Shown here piece by piece: positions 5,650 to 12,144 of a stretch of 12,674 bases of DNA. The translations under genes were made by a program, and so were the position numbers. Location of the stretch: contig JAZSMZ010000094.1 of NCBI GenBank assembly GCA_045536155.1, positions 1-12,674 on the forward strand. Direction: 5' to 3'. Below the pieces are notes generated by a model, which was given only the letters and a program-made list of their open reading frames with translations, made no database searches and was not told where the DNA came from. The stretch's first letter is position 1. The number at the start of each line of letters is the position of its first letter. This stretch comes from JAZQNC01 sp045536155 (GTDB lineage Bacteria > Bacillota > Clostridia > Oscillospirales > CAG-272).

Positions 5650-7098
5650 ATGATCCTTTATGATCTTATAAACCACTGTGACGTCAAATACTGCACCGCC
5701 GAGCCCACACTTGAGATCTCGGGTGTATGCGCCGACAGCCGCCTTTTAAAGCGAGGCGATGCCTTTATCGCCATTCGCGGCACAAAGCAGGACGGTCACG
5801 ATTTTATTCCCTCGGCCATCAGCTCGGGCGCATCGCTCATCGTTGCCGAGGACGGCTTTGAAAAGGAAGGTATAATCGGGCTCTGCTCGTCGTCTGCCGT
5901 TCCTTTGATAATCGTATCGAGCACGAGGCGCGCGTCTGCCTTCATGTATTCCAACTTCAACGGCTCGCCGGCATCAAAATTACGGCTGATAGCCGTGACA
6001 GGCACCAACGGCAAAACCACGACCACATATATGCTCCGTGCGATCTTTGCCGCCGCATCGATAAATACCGCAATAATCGGTACGACCACCTCCGCTCTTA
6101 CCACTCCCGATCCCGAGCAACTTTATCCGCGATTGCGTGAACTGCACGCTTCGGGGGTACAATATGTTATGATGGAAGCATCGTCGCACGCCCTCGCGCT
6201 CGACAAGCTCGCGCCCATCATATTCGAAGCGGGAATATTTACAAACCTAACACCCGAGCACCTCGATTTTCACGTCACTATGGAAAACTACTACCAATCG
6301 AAAGCAAAGCTGTTTGAGCGGTGCCGAGTCGGTCTTTTCAATCACGACGACGAGTATGGTGTGCGCATGTATCAGAGTGCGCTTTGCGATAAAATGTATT
6401 TCGGCAGGCGCGACGACGGAGAATATCTCGATTTCACCACGATCAATGCCATTAACCGCGGTGTCAGCGGCATTGAATACAGCTTACTCTCGCGAGATCT
6501 GCTTTTCAGAATAAGCTCACCGATGACAGGCGATTTTAACATATCAAATTCCCTTGGGGCGGCTTCATGCGCGCTCTCCCTCGGAATCGATCCCAAATCC
6601 GTGCGCGACGGACTTCGCACAATGCGCGGAGTGCCCGGACGAATGGAACGGGTATATTCACGCCGCGACGACATAGCTGTCTTTATTGATTTTGCCCACA
6701 CCCCCGACGCACTTGAAAATCTGCTTCGGTCGGTGCGAAAGATAATGAATCCAAATCAACGCCTGACCGTCCTTTTCGGATGCGGCGGAGACCGCGACCG
6801 AACGAAGCGGAGCGTGATGGGATCGATCGCCTCCAGACTTGCCGATTTTGTTATAGTGACGTCGGACAACAGCCGAAGCGAAAAGCCGGGCGATATCATA
6901 GCGCAGATCTTGCGCGGAATCGACCGCGAGAGGCCTCACAAGGTCATCGAAAACCGCCGCGATGCCATCGAATGGGCGGTGAGATCGGCTCAATCGGGCG
7001 ATGTTATAATCCTTGCGGGAAAGGGTCACGAAAAATACGAAATCACCGCCGACGGCATCCATCCTTTTAATGAAGCTGAGATAGTGGCGAAGGCATAA
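5650..7098 (+). CDS. murE: UDP-MurNAc-L-Ala-D-Glu:meso-diaminopimelate ligase MurE
   Basis: This cytosolic Mur ligase adds the third amino acid to the wall precursor using ATP. The 482-residue length is normal. Residue numbers here count from an in-frame GTG at 5638 (486 residues). The P-loop is TGTNGKTTT (121-129), the carbamylated lysine is probably K222 in YYQSKAKLF, and FIDFAHTPDALE (349-360) and the C-terminal AGKGHEKYE (460-468) are Mur family marks. The substrate loop reads DNSR (410-413) rather than the usual DNPR; the arginine that binds the meso-DAP carboxylate in E. coli MurE is kept, so meso-DAP is the likely substrate. I prefer ATG 5650 because GGAG at 5633-5636 is only 1 nt from the GTG but 13 nt from the ATG, and MILYDL resembles a MurE start. 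Arg codons CGG and AGG are enriched compared with its neighbours. Confidence 0.95.
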   Translation: MILYDLINHCDVKYCTAEPTLEISGVCADSRLLKRGDAFIAIRGTKQDGHDFIPSAISSGASLIVAEDGFEKEGIIGLCSSSAVPLIIVSSTRRASAFMYSNFNGSPASKLRLIAVTGTNGKTTTTYMLRAIFAAASINTAIIGTTTSALTTPDPEQLYPRLRELHASGVQYVMMEASSHALALDKLAPIIFEAGIFTNLTPEHLDFHVTMENYYQSKAKLFERCRVGLFNHDDEYGVRMYQSALCDKMYFGRRDDGEYLDFTTINAINRGVSGIEYSLLSRDLLFRISSPMTGDFNISNSLGAASCALSLGIDPKSVRDGLRTMRGVPGRMERVYSRRDDIAVFIDFAHTPDALENLLRSVRKIMNPNQRLTVLFGCGGDRDRTKRSVMGSIASRLADFVIVTSDNSRSEKPGDIIAQILRGIDRERPHKVIENRRDAIEWAVRSAQSGDVIILAGKGHEKYEITADGIHPFNEAEIVAKA

Positions 7099-7110
7099 TT
7101 TCCACAATTG

Positions 7111-7176
7111 ATGGTATACCGATCCGCATCAAAAGATATTTGTTTTAACGAGGCCGAGATAGTAGCCAATGCATAG
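7111..7176 (+). pseudogene. Remnant of a second murE 3' end
   Basis: In the 118-bp gap after murE, bases 7144-7176 encode FNEAEIVANA plus a stop, nearly identical to the true MurE tail FNEAEIVAKA plus stop (7066-7098). The copies are exactly 78 bp apart and in the same frame. Of 33 bases, 26 match and all 7 differences are at third codon positions; only one changes an amino acid (K to N). The open frame begins at ATG 7111 but has no Shine-Dalgarno sequence, so translation is unlikely. Upstream of 7144 nucleotide similarity fades, although the encoded Y...KDICFNE spacing also resembles MurE C-termini. I infer a leftover murE tail from gene replacement or loss of a tandem copy. Confidence 0.6.
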
Positions 7177-7216
7177 CAGTATAACAAAAAGAAAAATCGA
7201 AAGGTTATCATAAAAA

Positions 7217-8587
7217 ATGATCTACCCATTGAGCGAGAGCGTTTCGCTTGAGTCTTTTGCCGCCGACTGCGGCGGACGAATTACCCGAGCGAATGACAAT
7301 ATATATTTCGATTCGATCATCACCGATTCGCGCGAAAAATGCGGCAGCGCCATCTTCGTCTGCATCAAGGGCGAGAGATTCGACGGTCACGACTATGCAT
7401 CGGCGGCCGCCGAGGGAGGCGCCGTCTGCCTCATGTGCGAGCACGAGCTTGATATTGATCTTCCTCAGATAATCGTTGACAATTGCATCATGGCGCTCGG
7501 ACGCGCGGCAAAGTCAAAGCGTGACCGTATCGACCCCACCGTTATCGCGCTGACGGGAAGTGTTGGCAAAACGACCACAAGACAGCTCACCGCATCGATT
7601 TTTTCACACCACACCGAGACTGTTGCCACCGAGGGCAATCTCAACAACGAGCTCGGACTTCCCTTGACCGTTCTCGGAATCAAAAAAACCACCAAAGCGC
7701 TCGTTTTAGAGATGGGCATGACTGCGCTCGGCGAGATATCCTATCTTTCTCAGATCGCGAGTCCCGACATCGGCATCATCACTAACATTGGCTCGTCACA
7801 TCTCGAGCATCTGAAAACACGCGAGAACATCTGCAAGGCAAAAATGGAGATCGCCGACGGCATGAACGGCGGTCCGCTCGTGCTCAACGGCGACGAGCCG
7901 CTGCTGATGAACAAGGACGGCGCGTATTACGTATCTGCAGGCGACAACAATGCCTTTTGCCATATTGACAGAGCAACCTTTGATGAAACCGGCTCAATTT
8001 TCGATCTCACTATCGACGGTAAGACCCTCTCAAGCCTGTCCGTGCCCGCCGTCGGGCATCACGTCGTTTTCGATGCGGCTCTCGCGGCATCGGCGGCATA
8101 TCTTGCAGGGGTAAGCGAGGAAAACATACGTCTCGGACTCGCAAATTTCAAAAACACCGGCATGCGCCAGCGAATTTCAAAGAAAAAGATCGGCAAAAAA
8201 GAGGTCACTTTTATCGAGGACTGCTACAATGCCGCTCCCGAATCGGTGCGCTCCTCGCTCGACGTGCTCGTGTCCATGAGATCCAAAAGAAAGATCGCCG
8301 TTCTGGGCGACATGCGTGAGCTTGGCGACAACAGCGCCTCTCTTCACCGTTCGGTCGGAGAATATGCGGCAAAAAAGGGCATCGATGCTCTCTTTACCTT
8401 CGGCCCATTGGCCGATGACATCGCAAAAGGTGCAGACGGCATCACCGTGCGATCCTTTACCGATCTGTCCGATCCGTTATCTGTCGCAAATGGAATATCC
8501 GCCTATATCGAAGAGGGCGACTGCATACTTTTCAAAGCGAGCCGCGCCGTTGAGATGGAAAGAGTTGCCGCACTCCTTTCAGAATAA
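7217..8587 (+). CDS. murF: UDP-MurNAc-tripeptide:D-Ala-D-Ala ligase MurF
   Basis: MurF adds the D-Ala-D-Ala dipeptide to UDP-MurNAc-tripeptide with ATP, completing the soluble precursor. The 456-residue length is normal. Visible marks are ITDSR (35-39) in the N-terminal substrate domain, P-loop TGSVGKTTT (113-121), the MurF loop NLNNELGLPLT (141-151), EMG (165-167), NIGSSHLEHL (190-199), a probable carbamylated lysine K209 in KAKMEI, DCYNAAPES (335-343) and LGDMRELG (363-370). The usual YNANP motif reads YNAAP here, and the usual GxHNVxNA stretch reads GHHVVFDA (280-287). The start follows GAAAGG (7199-7204) at 12-nt spacing. It follows murE in the standard order, but the 118-bp gap is the longest inside the cluster and holds the murE tail remnant. 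Confidence 0.95.
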   Translation: MIYPLSESVSLESFAADCGGRITRANDNIYFDSIITDSREKCGSAIFVCIKGERFDGHDYASAAAEGGAVCLMCEHELDIDLPQIIVDNCIMALGRAAKSKRDRIDPTVIALTGSVGKTTTRQLTASIFSHHTETVATEGNLNNELGLPLTVLGIKKTTKALVLEMGMTALGEISYLSQIASPDIGIITNIGSSHLEHLKTRENICKAKMEIADGMNGGPLVLNGDEPLLMNKDGAYYVSAGDNNAFCHIDRATFDETGSIFDLTIDGKTLSSLSVPAVGHHVVFDAALAASAAYLAGVSEENIRLGLANFKNTGMRQRISKKKIGKKEVTFIEDCYNAAPESVRSSLDVLVSMRSKRKIAVLGDMRELGDNSASLHRSVGEYAAKKGIDALFTFGPLADDIAKGADGITVRSFTDLSDPLSVANGISAYIEEGDCILFKASRAVEMERVAALLSE

Positions 8588-8626
8588 AATTTAAGAAAAT
8601 AAATTGAACAGAAGGAACATTAACTT

Positions 8627-9619
8627 ATGACACCCTTCGTATGCTTTATAGTATCGATAGTAGTTACCTTTGCGCTGACAGCCCTGCTTTCCCGATTCAT
8701 TATCCCCATTCTCAAAAGCCACAAGATGGGACAAAAGATACTCGACGTCGGCCCTCGCTGGCACAAGAGCAAGGAGGGCACTCCCACAATGGGAGGTATC
8801 TCCTTTATACTGTCCACTCTTATAGTTTTCGCCGTTTTGGGCACTGTCTTTATGATCGGCGGCAACGGAACAAGTCCGCTTCGATTGGTTTTCACCTTTG
8901 TGTATGCCCTTCTTAACGGTGCTATCGGCTTTATCGATGACCGTGTAAAGCTTTTAAAGAAGCAAAACGAGGGTCTTACTGCCGCCCAAAAGTATCTTTT
9001 ACAGCTTTTGGCCGCAGTATTGTATCTCGTTGCGATGACCGCTTTCAATTTTATCGATACCACTCTCTACATTCCCTATCTCGACATGACGTTTGAACTC
9101 GGATTTGTTTACTACGTCTTCGCGCTCTTGCTCCTTACCGGTATCGTAAATTCGGCAAACCTCACCGACGGTCTTGACGGTCTGGCATCGAGTGTCACCT
9201 TCGTCGTTGCCGCATTTTTTGCCCTTGCAGGCTTTAAAGCGGACAACTCCGACGTTATCTTCCTTTCCTCTCTCATAATCGGTGCCTGCCTCGGATTTTT
9301 GGTGTACAATTTCTATCCTGCGCGTGTCTTTATGGGCGATACGGGATCGCTGTTTTTAGGCGGACTTACCGTCGGCTGTGCTTTCATGCTCGGCAATCCC
9401 GCGATCGTGCTTGTCGCAGGCATACTCTATCTGCTTGAAAGTCTGTCGGTAATCATTCAGGTCGTATACTTCAAGCTGACTCACGGAAAACGCTTTTTCA
9501 AGATGGCGCCCATCCACCATCATTTTGAAAAGTGCGGCTGGAGCGAAGTTAAGGTCGTAACTGTCTTTTCGCTCTTCACCGCCGTCATGTGCGTCGTTGC
9601 ATACTTCGGACTCAAATAA
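8627..9619 (+). CDS. mraY: Phospho-MurNAc-pentapeptide transferase MraY
   Basis: MraY transfers phospho-MurNAc-pentapeptide from UDP to undecaprenyl phosphate at the inner face of the membrane, making lipid I. The 330-residue polytopic protein has the family signatures: GPRWHKSKEGTPTMGG (42-57), the metal-binding pair D104-D105 in GFIDDRVK, NLTDGLDGLAS (178-188), FMGDTGSLFLGG (235-246) with D238, and the PIHHHFEKCGWSE loop (295-307) with the His triplet at 297-299. About ten membrane helices are expected. The start has a good AGAAGGA (8610-8616) at 10-nt spacing. It follows murF by 39 bp and precedes ftsW by only 27 bp, leaving no room for the murD gene usually found here. Confidence 0.97.
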   Translation: MTPFVCFIVSIVVTFALTALLSRFIIPILKSHKMGQKILDVGPRWHKSKEGTPTMGGISFILSTLIVFAVLGTVFMIGGNGTSPLRLVFTFVYALLNGAIGFIDDRVKLLKKQNEGLTAAQKYLLQLLAAVLYLVAMTAFNFIDTTLYIPYLDMTFELGFVYYVFALLLLTGIVNSANLTDGLDGLASSVTFVVAAFFALAGFKADNSDVIFLSSLIIGACLGFLVYNFYPARVFMGDTGSLFLGGLTVGCAFMLGNPAIVLVAGILYLLESLSVIIQVVYFKLTHGKRFFKMAPIHHHFEKCGWSEVKVVTVFSLFTAVMCVVAYFGLK

Positions 9620-9646
9620 ATTTAAAGTGAAACTGATTTTAAGCCT

Positions 9647-10909
9647 ATGAACAACAACAGAGGACAACAATTTAATAGTGCAAACACGCAAAAAACGCGC
9701 ACAAAGCAGCCTTTGAAGCGTGAAAGTGCGCCCAAAATGTCTGCCGACTTTGTAAAGCCGACCGATATCGTTCGCGTTAAGGGAACTATCGACCGTCCCA
9801 TGCTTATAATCATAATCCTGCTCGTCTGCTACGGCACGATAATGGTTTTCAGCTCCTCCTACGCATTCGCTTTGCAAAAATGGGGAGACAGTCTGCATTA
9901 TATCAAACGTCAGATTATCTTCGGCGCTATCGGAATTTTTGCAATGATTGCGGCATCATACGTTGACTACCGCTTCATCCGCAAATTCACTCCGCATGCC
10001 TTTGCATTTGCGACGTTGCTTTTAATGCTCGTTCCCTTTTTGGGAGAAGGCCGCGGACTTGCGCGCCGCTGGTTCGTTATCGGTCCGATATCGATCCAGC
10101 CCTCCGAGATCATGAAATTCACCCTCGTTTTGCTGTTGGCCTGGTTCTTTGCAAAGTATCAGTACAAGATAACCGACTATACCGACTTCCGCCGGTCATC
10201 AAAATACGGCGTTTTCTATCCTGCCGCGATCGTAGGTGTCGTTTGCCTGCTGATCGCCATTGAAAACCACATCTCGGGATGTATTATCATGTTCTGCATA
10301 GGTATGTCGGTTATATTCGCAGGAGGAGCGAGAAAATTCTGGTTCGGAATTTTCGGTGCGGGCGGCGGAGTTGCCGCGGCACTGCTTATTGCATTTACCG
10401 ATTACGGCCGCAAGCGTCTTGATATATGGCTCAATCCCGAAAACTACAGCTCGCTTGACGAAACGTACCAGACGCTTCAGGGTCTCTACGCCGTCGGTGC
10501 AGGCGGCATATTCGGTGTGGGACTGGGAAACTCCACTCAAAAGCACCTTTTCGTCGGTGAGCCGATGAACGACTTTATCTTCTCGATAATTTGCGAGGAG
10601 CTCGGCTTTATCGGGGCCATTGCGCTCATTCTCCTTTTCGTACTGTTCACCTGGCGCGGAATCGTCATCGCGATGCGCGCACCCGACACCTTCTCGTCGC
10701 TCGTCGTTGTGGGAATCACCGCGCAGATAGCCCTTCAGGCTATGCTCAACATGATGGTTGTTACCTCGATGATGCCCAACACCGGTATCGCGCTACCCTT
10801 CTTCAGCTACGGCGGAACGGCGCTGATGATGCAGCTTGGCGAAATGGGCGTTTTGCTTGGAATATCACGTTATTCATATGAAAAGCCTGAAGTTATGGCC
10901 GTTCAGTAA
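9647..10909 (+). CDS. ftsW: SEDS peptidoglycan glycosyltransferase FtsW (or SpoVE)
   Basis: This 420-residue SEDS-family membrane protein polymerises lipid II into glycan strands at the septum, working with the class B PBP upstream. It has a basic cytoplasmic N-terminus of about 50 residues and then about ten membrane helices. Marks are FSSSYAF (68-74), RRWFVIGPISIQPSEIMKF (140-158), LNPENYSSLDETYQ (262-275), the catalytic aspartate region EPMNDFIFSIICEELG (305-320) with D309, and the C-terminal NTGIALPFFSYGGTAL (378-393). The common QPD-LGT segment is IENHISG (205-211) here. No convincing Shine-Dalgarno sequence precedes ATG 9647, so the start is the least certain in the cluster; translation may depend on ribosomes leaving mraY. 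The sporulation paralog SpoVE has the same architecture and cluster position. Confidence 0.93.
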   Translation: MNNNRGQQFNSANTQKTRTKQPLKRESAPKMSADFVKPTDIVRVKGTIDRPMLIIIILLVCYGTIMVFSSSYAFALQKWGDSLHYIKRQIIFGAIGIFAMIAASYVDYRFIRKFTPHAFAFATLLLMLVPFLGEGRGLARRWFVIGPISIQPSEIMKFTLVLLLAWFFAKYQYKITDYTDFRRSSKYGVFYPAAIVGVVCLLIAIENHISGCIIMFCIGMSVIFAGGARKFWFGIFGAGGGVAAALLIAFTDYGRKRLDIWLNPENYSSLDETYQTLQGLYAVGAGGIFGVGLGNSTQKHLFVGEPMNDFIFSIICEELGFIGAIALILLFVLFTWRGIVIAMRAPDTFSSLVVVGITAQIALQAMLNMMVVTSMMPNTGIALPFFSYGGTALMMQLGEMGVLLGISRYSYEKPEVMAVQ

Positions 10910-10929
10910 ATTCGAATACATACTATTTT

Positions 10930-10968
10930 GAAAGGATGCGCCGATAAGACGGTGCAAATGCAAAAATG
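10930..10968 (+). promoter_or_regulatory. murG start region: Shine-Dalgarno, hairpin, ATG
   Basis: GAAAGGA (10930-10936) ends 29 nt before the ATG at 10966. TGCGCCG (10937-10943), loop ATAAGA and CGGTGCA (10950-10956) form a 7-bp stem with one G-U pair, which would leave a 9-nt spacing when folded. A TAA in the murG frame at 10945-10947 lies in the loop and rules out an upstream start. The layout matches those before ftsL and ftsQ. Confidence 0.65.
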
Positions 10969-12096
10969 CGTATAATTATGTCGGGCGGAGGCACGGGCGG
11001 ACACGTAAACCCTGCCATAGCAATTGCAAATATTTTAAAGGAGCGCGAAGAGGACGCTGTAATTTCCTTTGTCGGAACATCTCGCGGAATAGAGAATAAA
11101 TTGGTAAAGGCGGCAGGCTACCCTCTTGACCATATCGAGATCCAGGGTCTTCGACGTTCGCTCTCCCTTTCCAATATCAAAACCGCTTTTCTTCTCATCA
11201 GCTCGGCATTCAAGGCCAAAAAGCTGCTGCGCGAGCAAAAGCCCGATCTTGTGGTAGGCACCGGCGGATACGCCTGCTATCCGATCTGCAACGCCGCCGC
11301 AAAGATGGGTATTCCCACCGTACTTCACGAGTCGAACGCTATCCCCGGCGTGGCTGTGCGAATGCTGCAAAACAAGGTCGACCGCATATACGTCAATTTT
11401 GAAGAGACCATCTCCCGACTCAAAGTGCCCGAAAAGGCATACCGCGTCGGTAACCCCCTGCGCGGCGGATTTAACGATATCACTCACGACGAAGCCCGCA
11501 AAGCTCTCGGACTTGAGGGAAAATATCGTTTCATGATCCTCTCCTGCGGCGGGAGTATGGGAGCCGAGCCGGTAAACGATGCCGTGCTCGAGCTTATGCG
11601 CGACTTTTCGTCAAAGCATCCCGACGTGCTCCACGTCCACGCGACAGGCGCACTCGAATACAAGGCCGCACGAGCAAAGTTCGAAGAGATGGGTCTTGAC
11701 AAGTGCCCCAACCTCGAATTTTTGGAATATATCTACGATATGCCCCAGCGAATGGCTGCGGCAGATGTTGTTATCAACCGCGCGGGAGCCATGACGCTTT
11801 CTGAACTTGCTGCTCAGAAAAAGCCGTGCATCCTTATTCCCTCGCCCTATGTAACCGACAACCACCAATACAAAAACGCTCATGCGCTTGAGGTAAAAGG
11901 CGCGGCTATCGTTATCGAGGAAAAGAATCTTGCACTCGGATCAAGCGAGGGTTGCGCTCTCACCCGTGAAGTTGCCGCATTGCTCGACGACCGCGAGCGA
12001 ATGAGAAAAATGGGCGAGGCAATTGCCGATTTCGCTCTGCTCGACTGTGCCGACCGTCTTTACGACGATCTTTTAAAAAACGTTTTAAAAAAGTAA
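10966..12096 (+). CDS. murG: Lipid II synthase MurG (UDP-GlcNAc transferase)
   Basis: MurG is a peripheral inner-membrane GT-B glycosyltransferase that adds GlcNAc to lipid I to give lipid II. The 376-residue length is normal. The N-terminal lipid-binding loop GGGTGGHVNP (7-16) contains H13; VGTGGYACYP (97-106) and HESNAIPG (121-128) follow. The C-terminal UDP-GlcNAc domain has GGSMGA (195-200, usually GGSQGA), NRAGAMTLSE (271-280) and PSPYVTDNHQYKNA (292-305). The ATG at 10966 gives the standard MRIIMSGGGTGGH start, and an in-frame stop upstream excludes a longer form. The gene ends in a 12-bp near-tandem repeat containing two slippery A-runs just before its stop. It precedes ftsQ by 45 bp; no murB, murC or murA lies between. 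Confidence 0.97.
   Translation: MRIIMSGGGTGGHVNPAIAIANILKEREEDAVISFVGTSRGIENKLVKAAGYPLDHIEIQGLRRSLSLSNIKTAFLLISSAFKAKKLLREQKPDLVVGTGGYACYPICNAAAKMGIPTVLHESNAIPGVAVRMLQNKVDRIYVNFEETISRLKVPEKAYRVGNPLRGGFNDITHDEARKALGLEGKYRFMILSCGGSMGAEPVNDAVLELMRDFSSKHPDVLHVHATGALEYKAARAKFEEMGLDKCPNLEFLEYIYDMPQRMAAADVVINRAGAMTLSELAAQKKPCILIPSPYVTDNHQYKNAHALEVKGAAIVIEEKNLALGSSEGCALTREVAALLDDRERMRKMGEAIADFALLDCADRLYDDLLKNVLKK
12071..12092 (+). repeat. Tandem TTTTAAAAAA repeat at the murG 3' end
   Basis: TTTTAAAAAA occurs at 12071-12080 and 12083-12092, encoding LLKN and VLKK. The second A-run makes A-AAA-AAG in the zero frame (12087-12093) immediately before the TAA stop, and the first makes A-AAA-AAC. The first is a textbook -1 slippery heptamer; use here is not shown. 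Confidence 0.5.
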
Positions 12097-12114
12097 GACC
12101 GATAAAACAATTCC

Positions 12115-12144
12115 GAAGGTGCGCGAAAGCGCGAAAAGTGTATG
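12115..12144 (+). promoter_or_regulatory. ftsQ start region: Shine-Dalgarno, GNRA hairpin, ATG
   Basis: GAAGG (12115-12119) ends 22 nt before the ATG at 12142. GCGC (12121-12124), a GAAA tetraloop and GCGC (12129-12132) form a compact hairpin, extendable by T12120-G12133. Folding leaves about 8-10 nt between Shine-Dalgarno and ATG. No ATG, GTG or TTG occurs in this frame between the TAA at 12103-12105 and ATG 12142, so the start is fixed. Confidence 0.65.

Noticed and set aside
7096..7176. Programmed readthrough of the murE stop to a second identical-looking tail
   Set aside because: TAA followed by TTT is not a known leaky context, and the linker codons show no MurE-like constraint; a remnant explains it better.
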